Of a DNA stretch of 64,000 nt, positions 1 to 8,311 are shown piece by piece (within the stretch, counting starts at the first letter, position 1; each line of letters starts with the position of its first letter). The DNA is from Thermacetogenium phaeum DSM 12270 (GTDB taxonomy: Bacteria; Bacillota; DSM-12270; Thermacetogeniales; Thermacetogeniaceae): contig NC_018870.1 in the NCBI RefSeq assembly GCF_000305935.1, positions 947,942 to 1,011,941 on the forward strand. Direction: 5' to 3'. The notes under the pieces are model-generated. The model was not told where the DNA came from, searched no databases, and saw only the letters and a program-made list of their open reading frames with translations. The position numbers and the translations under genes are program-made.

Positions 1-540
1 GACAAAGTCCTCGCAGCTACAGAGATGTTGGTAGAGCACAACATCTACTATGCCATGGCCACCTCACAGGGTGATACTCAATTCCCCGCTTTCATGCCTC
101 TGCACCGCGGGAGCTATCCCTTCTTGAATCCTGAGCAGTGGGACAAGTTCTATTGGCCGACCCTGAAAAAGGTGATCGAGGGACTCTGGGCTCGCGGGAA
201 GCGGACGCTTTTCTATGCTGAGGGGAACTGGACGCCCTATCTGGAGAGGATCGCCGAGCTCCCGGATAAGAGTATTGTTTTCCATGTGGATATGACCGAT
301 ATGGCAAAGGCCAAGAAGGTGTTGGGAGGAAGATTCTGCCTGAGCGGAAATGTGCCCAATACCCTGCTGGCCTATGGAAAGCCCGAAGAGGTGCGCGATT
401 ACTGCAAGAAGCTGATCGATGAGTACGCTGCCGACGGTGGGTTTATCATTGATGCGGGCGGCGTCATTCAGGCGGATGCCAAAGAGGAGAATATCAGAGC
501 TTTGATCGAAGCGGCGAGAGAGTACGGGGTTTATAAATAA
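1..540 (+). CDS. UroD-family (MtaA/CmuA-like) methyltransferase, C-terminal part
   Basis: The gene enters from the left edge; the open frame runs from base 1 to a TAA at 538-540, giving the last 179 residues. The order E-G-N-W-T-P-Y, then F-C-L-S-G-N-V-P-N-T, then F-I-I-D-A-G-G matches the C-terminal half of the uroporphyrinogen decarboxylase fold as used by methyltransferases. True heme UroD is less likely, because a cobalamin-binding methyl-carrier gene lies 240 bases downstream on the same strand and no heme genes are nearby. Inferred role: moving a methyl group to or from that corrinoid protein. The substrate cannot be told because the N-terminal half is outside the window. Confidence 0.85.
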   Translation, partial: DKVLAATEMLVEHNIYYAMATSQGDTQFPAFMPLHRGSYPFLNPEQWDKFYWPTLKKVIEGLWARGKRTLFYAEGNWTPYLERIAELPDKSIVFHVDMTDMAKAKKVLGGRFCLSGNVPNTLLAYGKPEEVRDYCKKLIDEYAADGGFIIDAGGVIQADAKEENIRALIEAAREYGVYK

Positions 541-561
541 CACATGAGGAGGTGGCATGAG

Positions 562-741
562 GTGTCTCTCGGTAAGGATAAGAAGCAAAACACTGTTGTT
601 CCGCCAGGCGTTTGCCTTCCCTGGGAAGAAAAGCGCCCGGATTTTGGTGAGATCCTCGGCAAGGAGGAGATCATCAAAAGCGAATGGGAGAATTTGGACG
701 CGTTTGCTTATATATACCTGTGGTGGTGGGTGCAGCGTTAA
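562..741 (+). CDS. small acidic/aromatic protein between methyltransferase and corrinoid protein
   Basis: A frame of about 60 residues fills most of the gap between the UroD-like gene and the corrinoid protein. A GTG at 562 lies 9 bases after a perfect AGGAGG (547-552), which favours this start over the ATG at 544, which precedes the site, and the out-of-frame ATG at 557, which has only a 4-base spacer. The centre reads P-P-G-V-C-L-P-W-E-E-K-R-P-D-F-G and the end is rich in aromatics (Y-I-Y-L-W-W-W). It may be a separate small partner of the methyl-transfer module, or a detached C-terminal tail of the upstream methyltransferase. I do not recognise a named family. Confidence 0.45.
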   Translation: MSLGKDKKQNTVVPPGVCLPWEEKRPDFGEILGKEEIIKSEWENLDAFAYIYLWWWVQR

Positions 742-778
742 GTGTTAGATCTTCACAAAAACAAGGGGGGATTTATAG

Positions 779-1411
779 ATGCCCGGCGACTTAACAGATC
801 TTGCCAAGTACATCCGTGAACTCGATCAAGATCAGGTTTTGAAAGCTGTTGACAAGCATTTGGGAGACGGTGTCAGCCCGATGGCGGTTGTCGGAGCTTT
901 ACAAAAAGGGATGGCCGAGGTAGGAGAAGCTTTTGCCAAGGGCGAGGTATTTTTAAGTGAGTTGATAATGTGCGGGGAGATTATGAAGCAGGTCATGGAG
1001 AAGCTGGAGCCACTCCTGGTCGGGGAGAATCCAGAATATAAGGGAACTGTGGTGATCGGCACCGTCAAGGGTGACATTCATGACCTGGGCAAGAATATCG
1101 TCATCATGCTGCTCAAAGGAGCAGGCTACAATGTGATCGACCTTGGGGTTGATGTCCCGGAGCAGAAGTTCATCGAGGCTTTGAAGGAGTCCAAGGCGCC
1201 TCTTGTGGGTATGAGCGTGATGCTGACGGCATGTCAGGACGCGATGAAAGAGACCATCAAGGCGATCAAGGATGCCGGACTGCATGACGTTAAGGTTCTC
1301 ATCGGCGGCAATTACGTGGATGAAAAGGTGAAGGAGTACTGCGGAGCGGACTACTTCGGTACGAGTGCCGATGTGGCCGTTAAGGTTGCCGACGAAGTGT
1401 GTGCCGGATAA
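779..1411 (+). CDS. corrinoid (cobalamin-binding) methyl-carrier protein, MtbC/MttC type
   Basis: This 210-residue protein has the two-part build of methyltransferase corrinoid proteins: a helical N-terminal cap (about 1-88) and a Rossmann-like B12-binding domain (about 89-210). The B12 signature D-x-H-x-x-G is D99-I-H101-D-L-G104, with His101 the expected lower cobalt ligand. A G-M-S-V-M-L-T strand and I-G-G-N follow, as expected for holding the nucleotide tail. ATG 779 is preceded by a run AAGGGGGG. With the UroD-like gene upstream it forms a methyl-transfer module: a substrate-specific methyltransferase charges the Co(I) form and a second enzyme passes the methyl group on, in acetogens usually to tetrahydrofolate. 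The substrate is unknown; a methylamine or methoxy compound is possible. Confidence 0.9.
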   Translation: MPGDLTDLAKYIRELDQDQVLKAVDKHLGDGVSPMAVVGALQKGMAEVGEAFAKGEVFLSELIMCGEIMKQVMEKLEPLLVGENPEYKGTVVIGTVKGDIHDLGKNIVIMLLKGAGYNVIDLGVDVPEQKFIEALKESKAPLVGMSVMLTACQDAMKETIKAIKDAGLHDVKVLIGGNYVDEKVKEYCGADYFGTSADVAVKVADEVCAG

Positions 1412-1488
1412 AGAGGCGGGGGGTAACCTGCTCTTCGGGTTCCCCCAAAATAACCGGCTCTTATTGCTCCGCATGAACTCGAAGATTT

Positions 1489-1515
1489 GAGGCGGTCGGT
1501 CGAACCGGCCGCCTC
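1489..1515. terminator. bidirectional hairpin between convergent genes
   Basis: GAGGCGG (1489-1495) pairs with CCGCCTC (1509-1515), with inner CGG/CCG pairing around TCGAA. It lies between the convergent corrinoid and hcp genes and is the likely stop for one or both. A second hairpin, GGGGG...CCCCC, sits at about 1418-1446. Neither has a strong T-run. Confidence 0.55.
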
Positions 1516-1532
1516 TCACCTGTTCCATTCGT

Positions 1533-2816
1533 TTATCCGAGGATGGCCTTAATATCTTCTTCCGGTGTGCTGATCGGCTGGATACTGAATTGATCCTGAA
1601 GCATCTTCAATACATTGGGTGTGATGAAAGCGGGAAGGCTCGGGCCGATCCGGATGTTTTTGATGCCAAGGTGCAGCAGGGTCAGCAGGATGGCCACCGC
1701 CTTCTGTTCGAACCAGGAAAGCACCAGGCTCAGAGGCAGCTCGTTTACTCCACAGTTGAAGGCCTCAGCCAGGGCCAGAGCCACCTGGATGGCCGAGTAG
1801 GCGTTGTTGCACTGTCCCATATCCAGGAGCCGGGGGATTCCCTCGATTTCGCCCAGTTCGAGATAGTTGAAGCGGAATTTGCAGCAACCGAGGGTGATGA
1901 TCACGCAGTCCTTAGGCAGCTTCCGGACGAATTCGGTGTAATAGCTCCTTGCCTGCTTGATGCCGTCGCACCCGCCAACCAGGAAGAAGTGGCGGATCTT
2001 ACCCGCTTTGACTGCTGCGATCACCTTGTCGGCCAGACCGAGTACAACCTGGTGATGAAAACCGGTGACCGTTTGGGCAACCTGGTTATCCGGCAAGGGT
2101 GGGAGTGTCAGCGCCTTCTCGATTACCGGAGCGAAATTGCGGCCCTGGATGTGGATCACGCCGGGAAGATCGGCGACACCGCAAGTAAACAGGCGATCTT
2201 TGTATGATTCTCTGGGAAGAAGCACGCAGTTGGTAGTTCCCAGAATGGCACCGGAAAATTCTTCGAATTCTTTGCGCTGGTTCTGCCAGGCCGTTCCGTA
2301 ATTCCCCACCAGGTGAGGGAACTTCTTCAGCTCTGGATAGGCCAGGGCCGGTAGCATCTCCCCGTGCGTATAAACATTGATGCCCTTCCCTTCAGTCTGT
2401 CTAAGGAGTTCATAGAGGTCCAGGATGTCGTGCCCTGTCACCAGAATGCCCGGCCCGGCCTTCGTTCCCACCATTACCTCGGTGGGTTCCGGTGTTCCGA
2501 AGCGTTCTGTGTGGGCCTGATCCAGCAGCTTCATGACCCGGAGGTTTATCTCCCCGGCCTTCAATAGAAGTGCCAGATGGCTTTCGAGGTTAAAGTTGAC
2601 ATTGGTCAGGGTTGAAAACAGGGCTTCGGCAATGAAGGCGTCAACTTGCTCGTCAGAAAATCCCAACTCCCTCGCGTGGTATGCATAAGCAGCTATTCCT
2701 TTGAGAGCAATCAACAGGGTATCCTGGAGACCGGCGAGATCCTCATTTTTCCCGCACACTCCCGACCTGGTGCACCCGGTTCCACCTGCAGTCTGTTCAC
2801 ACTGATAACAAAACAT
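1533..2816 (-). CDS. hcp: hybrid cluster protein (hydroxylamine reductase), short class
   Basis: At 427 residues this is shorter than the roughly 550 of the classical enzyme, matching the short class known from thermophiles and archaea that lacks part of the N-terminal helical region. The N-terminal cysteines follow C3-x2-C6-x8-C15-x5-C21, the pattern of strict anaerobes for a [4Fe-4S] cluster. Later motifs G-T-T-N-C, F-T-C-G-V, V-G-G-C-D-G and L-G-C-C-K-F supply the hybrid 4Fe-2S-2O cluster. The family reduces hydroxylamine in vitro and is linked to NO detoxification and protein S-nitrosylation. The start has a strong site (GGGAGGGAG). Its promoter overlaps a palindrome shared with the neighbouring Rrf2 gene, suggesting control by that regulator. 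Confidence 0.95.
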   Translation of the reverse strand: MFCYQCEQTAGGTGCTRSGVCGKNEDLAGLQDTLLIALKGIAAYAYHARELGFSDEQVDAFIAEALFSTLTNVNFNLESHLALLLKAGEINLRVMKLLDQAHTERFGTPEPTEVMVGTKAGPGILVTGHDILDLYELLRQTEGKGINVYTHGEMLPALAYPELKKFPHLVGNYGTAWQNQRKEFEEFSGAILGTTNCVLLPRESYKDRLFTCGVADLPGVIHIQGRNFAPVIEKALTLPPLPDNQVAQTVTGFHHQVVLGLADKVIAAVKAGKIRHFFLVGGCDGIKQARSYYTEFVRKLPKDCVIITLGCCKFRFNYLELGEIEGIPRLLDMGQCNNAYSAIQVALALAEAFNCGVNELPLSLVLSWFEQKAVAILLTLLHLGIKNIRIGPSLPAFITPNVLKMLQDQFSIQPISTPEEDIKAILG

Positions 2817-2859
2817 GCGTTTCTCCCTCCCGATCCTTTTATTAATGATTGAAAATTAA

Positions 2860-2872
2860 GACTATAATAGTC
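2860..2872. promoter_or_regulatory. probable Rrf2 operator at the hcp promoter
   Basis: GACTATAATAGTC is a perfect 13-base palindrome about 45 bases upstream of the hcp start. Read on the minus strand it contains TATTAT, placed to be the -10 box; the -35 is weak. The same core recurs as a longer palindrome at 3367-3383 in front of the Rrf2 gene. Confidence 0.7.
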
Positions 2873-2900
2873 CACTTACGGGCGAAAAAAGCTTAAAAGT

Positions 2901-3347
2901 TCAATGCTTTTCTTCCACCCCCTTCGGGTCATCGCTGCCTAGCCACTGGTCGACCAGGTCTTGCAGGGTAATGTCCTTCAGAAAGGCTTCGATCTTTTGC
3001 TGCAACTGCAGCCAGTTATACTTTAAAGGGCATTCGGACGACCGGGGGCAGCCGTTGTTTTCACCCAGAAAACACTTGTTAACGGCCAGTTTTCCCTGTA
3101 ATATTTCCAGCACTTCCAGCACGCTGATCTCTTGGGGTTCTTTTGCCAGAGAAAACCCGCCTTGGGCACCACGATAGGAATCTACCATGCCGGCTTTCAC
3201 GAACTTTTGAAGGATTTTCTGCAAAAAATCAATCGGCACGTCCTGTTGTTCGGCGATTTCACCGGCAGTCACCATGGACTGACGATGGAGGGCCAGGTGC
3301 AATAAGGCTCTAATACCGTATTCAGTATTGCGCCTGATAATTTCCAT
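2901..3347 (-). CDS. Rrf2-family transcriptional regulator with three cysteines
   Basis: The protein begins M-E-I-I-R-R-N-T-E-Y-G-I-R-A-L, the standard start of Rrf2 winged-helix regulators. ATG 3347 follows AAAAGGAGC on the minus strand, so the longer reading frame upstream is not used. It is 148 residues, normal for the family. Residues in the effector loop read C-x7-C-x5-C (C-F-L-G...G-C-P...E-C-P), the type of cysteine set that holds an Fe-S cluster in IscR and NsrR. Inferred role: an Fe-S sensor of NO or redox stress that represses itself and hcp. It is transcribed toward hcp on the same strand, but hcp has its own operator-bearing promoter. Confidence 0.9.
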   Translation of the reverse strand: MEIIRRNTEYGIRALLHLALHRQSMVTAGEIAEQQDVPIDFLQKILQKFVKAGMVDSYRGAQGGFSLAKEPQEISVLEVLEILQGKLAVNKCFLGENNGCPRSSECPLKYNWLQLQQKIEAFLKDITLQDLVDQWLGSDDPKGVEEKH

Positions 3348-3366
3348 AAAATCAACGCTCCTTTTG

Positions 3367-3401
3367 TGGACTATAATAGTCCATATTTGACCGTTTGTCA
3401 A
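3367..3401 (-). promoter_or_regulatory. promoter with overlapping Rrf2 operator (autoregulation)
   Basis: On the minus strand TTGACA (3396-3401) is followed after exactly 17 bases by TATTAT (3373-3378). The -10 lies inside the perfect 17-base palindrome TGGACTATAATAGTCCA (3367-3383), so a bound dimer would block polymerase. The same GACTATAATAGTC core occurs in front of hcp. Confidence 0.8.
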
Positions 3402-3672
3402 TAGCCAACGTTGAAAATTACTCACAATTTTTTATAGAGGATCTGCTACTTTGTTGATGATTGTGATAACGGTTGTTGTGTTCAGGTACCCTCTGGAAAC
3501 GGAATATGGTGCTGCCGGGGGGGAATCAGGCATTTGAACGGCTGGGGAACAGGAGAAGGGCCATGCCGGGCGAGGTGCGCCAGGAGAAAAACTTGGTGAT
3601 TCTCTCGGAATGGAGGTAGGCCAGAGACAGCCCTTTGAAAACAGAGATGCATTGATGGTTTCGCTGTTGGCA
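3402..3672. other. intergenic stretch without convincing gene
   Basis: Between the Rrf2 promoter and the end of the GH57 gene there are minus-strand open frames (for example 3482-3715), but they have proline/serine-rich unstructured translations, no good ribosome site and no recognisable family. I see nothing in it beyond the hairpin at 3673-3709. Confidence 0.5.
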
Positions 3673-3709
3673 CCGGGGCTACCGGGATTGTGATGGTCCC
3701 GGTAGCCCC
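3673..3709 (-). terminator. strong hairpin after the GH57 gene
   Basis: CGGGGCTACCGGGA (3673-3686) and TCCCGGTAGCCCCG (3696-3709) form a perfect 14-bp stem with a 9-base loop, 6 bases past the GH57 stop. There is no clear T-run, so it may be a terminator or an mRNA-stabilising hairpin. Confidence 0.6.
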
Positions 3710-3715
3710 GTTCAA

Positions 3716-5356
3716 CTATCCACTTAACAGCGCTTCTTGCTCGGTAATTTGGCCGGGCAGCTCCGTTATATGCCGGCTCTGGTAGACGCGGTAATCGATT
3801 GCCGGGAAGATGTTGTTTTTGCTTTCCAGCCATCCCAGCCAGCCTTCATCTATCTGGTTTCTTTTGATCTCTTCATAGAGCCTGGTGAAGTTGGCGATGT
3901 GGGATTGGAAGCGCATTTTGGCGTATTCCACCATTGTTCCGGTCTTCATAATGAACGGCCAGTCGCTGCTCTGCGCCAGCAGGAGCTCCCGTGCCGCCTG
4001 ATTGAGGGCGCGCCTTACCACTCCATGAGCCTCCTGGTGGGCGTTGGCCAGTTCTACCATTCGTTCCCCTGCCTTATGCAGGTGCCGCCAGATCCAGTCA
4101 TTTGCTCCGTTCAGCCACACCTCATGGTAGCCTTTCCAGCCCCAGCTGGATTCGCAGGGGGTGGAGACCTGATTGCAGGGATAGATCTTCAGGTAATCCC
4201 CCGGAGTGATCATTTTTATCGTCTGCTGGTCGAAGTGAATTTTTCTTATTAAGAAGTCCAGCCACTGCGGCCCCTCGAACCACCAGTGTCCGAAGAGTTC
4301 CGCGTCATAGGGCGCCACCACCAGGGGTTTGCGGTCGAGGATCTGAGACAGCCACTCTACCTGCTTCTCTCTGTTGAACATGAAATTTCCCGCGTGGATG
4401 GCCGCCTTTTCCAGAGCCCAGCTTCTCACATAGGGTTCTTTATGGTCGGAATTCCCCGTGATCCGGTAGTATTTGATCCCGGTATGGGTGCGAATTTTTC
4501 CATCGGGCAGGTAGGGCCCGATGTAGGAGAGGTCGAGGTCGTAGCCGATGTCTCGATAGAAGTCCCGGTAGTCGAAGTCTCCGGGGTAGCCCTCTTTGGC
4601 GCTCCAGACCTGCTTGGAAGACTCCACATCCCTGCCGAAGGCGGCAACGCCGGAGGGGCAGTAGATCGGGGCGTAATTCCCGTATTTGGGGCGCGGAGAG
4701 GCGTAAAGGAGGCCGTGCGTTTCCATGATGAAGTAGTCGATTCCGTATTTCTTCAAAATCAGGTCATCCCCCGGCTTGTAACCGCACTCCGGCAGCCAGA
4801 AGCCGGCGGGGCGGCGCCCGAAAGAGCGTTCATAGAGGTCTACGGCCACAGCCACCTGAGCGTTGATGACCTCCCGCTGTCTTCCCAGTAGAGGGAAATA
4901 ACCGTGAGTGGCGCCTGTTGTGATGATTTCCAGCATGCCGGCTTCCTGCAGCTTCTTAAAGGCCTCTACCAGATTCCGGCGGTATTTTTCTGTAAAGAGG
5001 TGGTGCACGCCGGAGAAGAGGTCTCTGTACATCAAAGCGGTATTGTGAAATTCCGGCTGGTGTCTGGTGCGGTGCACCTCCCGATCCGCCAGCTCCAGCA
5101 TCCTTTCCAGCTGCCGCACATAGCGACTGCGCAGCAGGTCATCGTTAAACATGGAGATGAGTGTCGGAGAAAGATTCACGGTCAGCCGGAAGCCCACTCC
5201 GTCTTCTGCCAGTTTTTCGCAGGTCCGGAGGAGGGGAATGTAGGTCTCGGTGACCGCTTCGTAAAACCACTTTTCCTCCAGGAAGTATTCGTGTTCCGGA
5301 TGACGCACATAGGGAAGGTGCGCGTGGAGAATTATTGCCAGATATCCCTTCGCCAT
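3716..5356 (-). CDS. GH57 family 1,4-alpha-glucan branching enzyme-like protein
   Basis: The 546-residue protein carries the GH57 marks in order: H-A-H-L-P-Y-V at 11-17, G-F-W-L-P-E-C-G-Y around 185-193 with Glu190 as probable nucleophile, and A-P-Y-D-A-E-L-F-G-H-W-W-F-E-G around 348-362 with Asp351 as probable acid/base. This combination and length fit the GH57 branching enzymes of thermophiles (TK1436/TTHA1902 type), which create alpha-1,6 branches in glycogen-like glucan; a related hydrolytic or transferase activity cannot be excluded. It lies 24 bases after a DUF4912 gene on the same strand and opposite a GH15 glucoamylase. Cytoplasmic, no signal peptide. Confidence 0.9.
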   Translation of the reverse strand: MAKGYLAIILHAHLPYVRHPEHEYFLEEKWFYEAVTETYIPLLRTCEKLAEDGVGFRLTVNLSPTLISMFNDDLLRSRYVRQLERMLELADREVHRTRHQPEFHNTALMYRDLFSGVHHLFTEKYRRNLVEAFKKLQEAGMLEIITTGATHGYFPLLGRQREVINAQVAVAVDLYERSFGRRPAGFWLPECGYKPGDDLILKKYGIDYFIMETHGLLYASPRPKYGNYAPIYCPSGVAAFGRDVESSKQVWSAKEGYPGDFDYRDFYRDIGYDLDLSYIGPYLPDGKIRTHTGIKYYRITGNSDHKEPYVRSWALEKAAIHAGNFMFNREKQVEWLSQILDRKPLVVAPYDAELFGHWWFEGPQWLDFLIRKIHFDQQTIKMITPGDYLKIYPCNQVSTPCESSWGWKGYHEVWLNGANDWIWRHLHKAGERMVELANAHQEAHGVVRRALNQAARELLLAQSSDWPFIMKTGTMVEYAKMRFQSHIANFTRLYEEIKRNQIDEGWLGWLESKNNIFPAIDYRVYQSRHITELPGQITEQEALLSG

Positions 5357-5380
5357 ATAACATTCCCTTCCAAAATAAAT

Positions 5381-6142
5381 TTACCAGTTCAGCGGAGAAC
5401 TGATATATGCCTCCCGCTTACGGGCGGCTTCTTTGTGGGCCATTTCCTTGAGAAAGCCCGGGGAACCCGGGCCGGCACCGGCAAACCTCCCGTACAACAC
5501 CTTTTCGTATTCGGTGGGCAGGAGCCACTCCAAGTTAACGACCTCAGAAACATCATCGCGCGGTGTGGTTACGATGTCGGAACGGGCGATTAAAAAATAG
5601 GTTCCATCGGGCAGGACGCCCCCCAGCTCTACCAGGTAAGAATGGTTTGGCTGTCCGGTGTAGATGTACCAGTTGTTGGCAAACTTATCGATGGCGATTT
5701 CCATAGCCTGCCGGGATTCGTAGAAATAGAGGTTCGTAGCGTCATAAACCTTCAGCACAAGCCGGGCGGAATCCCAGGCCTGCGCACCGTAACGCCTCCT
5801 TATTTCATCCTTGAAGGCTTCGCCGATTTCCCAGTAAGCGAAAAGCCAGTACGGGTCGCGGGCCATGGCGACGATTCTGGTATCGCCGTAACTAAAGGGA
5901 ATTTCCGGGAGTGTGACCTTTTTTTCCGCGCTTTTTTCTTCCGGAGGGGAGATCCAGTGTGATTCGGGCATCACCTCCTCCGCTGCCTCCATTGCCACCT
6001 TGTGAAGTATATTGGTGCGGGCTCCGATGCCTTTCCTGACGCCGGATCGCTTTATTTTGGCAATTTTTTTTCTGGACATCCAGACCAAACCTCCTACAAA
6101 TAAGAGTGCCAAAAATAAAAGTAAAAGATCTAATAAGACCAC
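5381..6142 (-). CDS. membrane-anchored DUF4912 protein
   Basis: A 253-residue protein starting with a hydrophobic segment (about 2-23: V-L-L-D-L-L-L-L-F-L) followed by basic residues, so probably anchored with the rest in the cytoplasm. The central part (D-T-R-I-V-A-M-A-R-D-P-Y-W-L-F-A-Y-W-E then G-T-Y-F-L-I-A-R-S) is the DUF4912 domain. GTG 6142 is preceded by GGAAGGAGGGAG. The family has no proven function but commonly sits beside GH57 enzymes, as here, where it is upstream in the same operon. A glucan-binding or scaffolding role is only inference. Confidence 0.85.
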   Translation of the reverse strand: MVLLDLLLLFLALLFVGGLVWMSRKKIAKIKRSGVRKGIGARTNILHKVAMEAAEEVMPESHWISPPEEKSAEKKVTLPEIPFSYGDTRIVAMARDPYWLFAYWEIGEAFKDEIRRRYGAQAWDSARLVLKVYDATNLYFYESRQAMEIAIDKFANNWYIYTGQPNHSYLVELGGVLPDGTYFLIARSDIVTTPRDDVSEVVNLEWLLPTEYEKVLYGRFAGAGPGSPGFLKEMAHKEAARKREAYISSPLNW

Positions 6143-6310
6143 TTGCGACTCCCTCCTTCCCTGGGTGTCACCAACTGGTACCTGTTTGGGAGATTAAATT
6201 CCTCGTCCCCGGGAACAATGAAGAAAGGGGAAACGGCTCTCTTGTATTATGTCCAAAAGCGATCTGTTTTTTTCATGGGTGTTATTTTGTAATATGAGGG
6301 GATTTTGCGG

Positions 6311-8287
6311 ATGCCGAGGATACTGGTTTTGGGTAACGGGAACGTTCTCATTAATTTTGATGAAAAGCTGAATCTTAGAGATCTCTATTTTCCCGTTATC
6401 GGATTGGACAACCATGTAGGAGGGCCGCATTGCAGGATCGGTTTTTGGGATGAGGGTGTGTTTTCCTGGTTAGGAGAAGAATCCTGGCAGAGGAGACTGA
6501 GGTACCGGGAGGATTCCCTGGTGACGATGGCGCAGGTGGTCAACGACAGGCTGGGTTTGGAACTGTTGATCAGCGATGCCGTGCATCCCCGTTACGACCT
6601 GTTTATCCGCCGGATGCGGATCAGGAACCGGAAAAGCTGGCGACGTAAGCTGCGGATTTTTTTTTCGCACGACTTTTCTATAAGCGGTACCGAGATTGGC
6701 GACACCGCCCTTGTTGATCCGGTTTCCCGAGGTGTCTGCCATTACAAGAGGAGTATCTACCTGCTGGCCAACGGATTGGCGCAGGGTAAGGGGATTTTCC
6801 AGTATGCGACCGGACGCAAGCGCTTCGGGGGTGCCGAAGGCACCTGGCGGGATGCGGAAGACGGCTGGTTGGAAGGAAACCCCATCGACCACGGATCGGT
6901 CGACAGCACCATCAGTTTTGAGCTCTGCCTGGAGGCGAAGGAGGAGGAGAATCTCTGGTACTGGATTGCTTTGGGGGATCGCCTTCAAGTTGTCCGCCAG
7001 CTGAACAGTTTGGTGCTGGACCGGGGGCCGGAACACCTGCTACAGGAGACGGATAACTATTGGAAGAATTGGGTCAACAGGCACGATTGGAATTTCGGGG
7101 ATCTTCCTGAAAAGGTGAGCAGGCTCTTCAAGCTGAGCCTTCTCATCATACGAACCCAGTGTGATAACAGGGGAGCCATCCTGGCGGCGACCGATAGCGA
7201 TGTTTTAGCTACCGCCCGGGATCACTACAGCTATATCTGGCCGCGGGATGCCGCTCTGGTGGCCATGGCGCTGGACCGGGTGGGGTTTCCGGAGGTGCCG
7301 CAGAGTTTTTTCCGGTTGGCCGTGAAAATGCTTACAGAGGGCGGCTTCAACCTGCAGAGGTACAATGCCGACGGCACTCAAGGTTCGAGCTGGTATCCCC
7401 TGATCCGGGATGACGAAGAGCAGCTGCCCATCCAGGAGGATGAATCTGCGCTGATTAACTGCGCTCTCTGGTACCACTACCGACAGTACCGTGATTATGA
7501 GGCATTGGCGCCTTTCTACTGGGACCTCGTCAAAAAGATCGGGGATTTTTTAAATCAATTCCGGGATCCTGCCACCAAGCTTCCGCTCCCCAGTTATGAC
7601 CTCTGGGAGGAGCGGCGGGGGATCTTCAGCTTCACCGTTGCCACCGTTTATGCCGGATTGCTCGCCGCCGCCAATTTCGGGGAACTCTTCGGGGACGGTA
7701 AGAGCGCGGCGGCCTACCGTCAGGGTGCCCGGGAGGTGCGTGAAGCAATGGAGCGTTTTCTTTATGATGGCAAAATCGGTCGTTTCCTGCGAGGTGTTTA
7801 CCCACGGCGGCGCAATTCCAGAATGGAGTTGGTTCCGGACTTTACGCTGGATGCCAGTCTCTACGGATTGTTTGCCTTTGGGGCATTCTCAACAGATGAC
7901 CCGCGGGTAGAAAGAACGATGACTGCGGTGGAGGAATCCCTCCGGGTAAAGACCGGGATAGGAGGGATTGCCCGCTATACAGGAGACTGGTACTTCAGGA
8001 TGAGCGAAGATATCGAGAGCGTTCCGGGGAGCCCCTGGTTCATTACGACCCTCTGGCTTGCCGACTGGTATATTGCCCGTGCCAGAACCAGGGATGACCT
8101 GGCTTCTGCCCGGAAGGTTTTGGAGTGGGTGGCCGACCACGCCATGGAGAGCGGGGTGCTCTCCGAACAGATCCATCCCTACACCGGGGAGCCTTTATCT
8201 GTTGCCCCCCTTACTTGGTCACACAGCACCTTCGTCATGACGGTGGCCAATTACCTGGAAAAGCTGCAGGCGTTGTCAACACCATGA
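6311..8287 (+). CDS. GH15 family glucoamylase/glucodextranase-like glycoside hydrolase
   Basis: The ATG at 6311 is chosen over the in-frame TTG at 6305 because GAGGGG at 6296-6301 gives it a 9-base spacer. The product is 658 residues, typical for bacterial/archaeal GH15. The N-terminal beta-sandwich domain (about 1-270) precedes an (alpha/alpha)6 barrel with Y-I-W-P-R-D-A-A near 315, D-L-W-E-E-R near 430 (probable general acid Glu) and S-E-Q-I-H-P-Y-T-G-E-P near 617 (second catalytic Glu). The family releases glucose from alpha-glucan ends; some members act on trehalose. No signal peptide, so it likely works on stored glucan. It is divergent from the GH57-DUF4912 pair with about 170 bases of shared control region. 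Confidence 0.9.
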   Translation: MPRILVLGNGNVLINFDEKLNLRDLYFPVIGLDNHVGGPHCRIGFWDEGVFSWLGEESWQRRLRYREDSLVTMAQVVNDRLGLELLISDAVHPRYDLFIRRMRIRNRKSWRRKLRIFFSHDFSISGTEIGDTALVDPVSRGVCHYKRSIYLLANGLAQGKGIFQYATGRKRFGGAEGTWRDAEDGWLEGNPIDHGSVDSTISFELCLEAKEEENLWYWIALGDRLQVVRQLNSLVLDRGPEHLLQETDNYWKNWVNRHDWNFGDLPEKVSRLFKLSLLIIRTQCDNRGAILAATDSDVLATARDHYSYIWPRDAALVAMALDRVGFPEVPQSFFRLAVKMLTEGGFNLQRYNADGTQGSSWYPLIRDDEEQLPIQEDESALINCALWYHYRQYRDYEALAPFYWDLVKKIGDFLNQFRDPATKLPLPSYDLWEERRGIFSFTVATVYAGLLAAANFGELFGDGKSAAAYRQGAREVREAMERFLYDGKIGRFLRGVYPRRRNSRMELVPDFTLDASLYGLFAFGAFSTDDPRVERTMTAVEESLRVKTGIGGIARYTGDWYFRMSEDIESVPGSPWFITTLWLADWYIARARTRDDLASARKVLEWVADHAMESGVLSEQIHPYTGEPLSVAPLTWSHSTFVMTVANYLEKLQALSTP

Positions 8288-8301
8288 CGGTGTTTTCTTT
8301 T
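8278..8301 (+). terminator. Rho-independent terminator of the GH15 gene
   Basis: AACACC (8278-8283) pairs with GGTGTT (8289-8294) and is followed by TTCTTTT. The stem overlaps the TGA stop codon at 8285-8287. Confidence 0.65.
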
Positions 8302-8311
8302 GCACGGTTAA

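Noticed and set aside
557-748. Alternative frame in the gap before the corrinoid gene
   Set aside because: The ATG is only 4 bases from the ribosome site and the translation is Arg/Ser-rich without structure; the GTG 562 frame is better.
3482-3715. Small minus-strand frame between GH57 and the Rrf2 promoter
   Set aside because: It ends in the terminator hairpin, has Pro/Ser-rich composition and no ribosome site.
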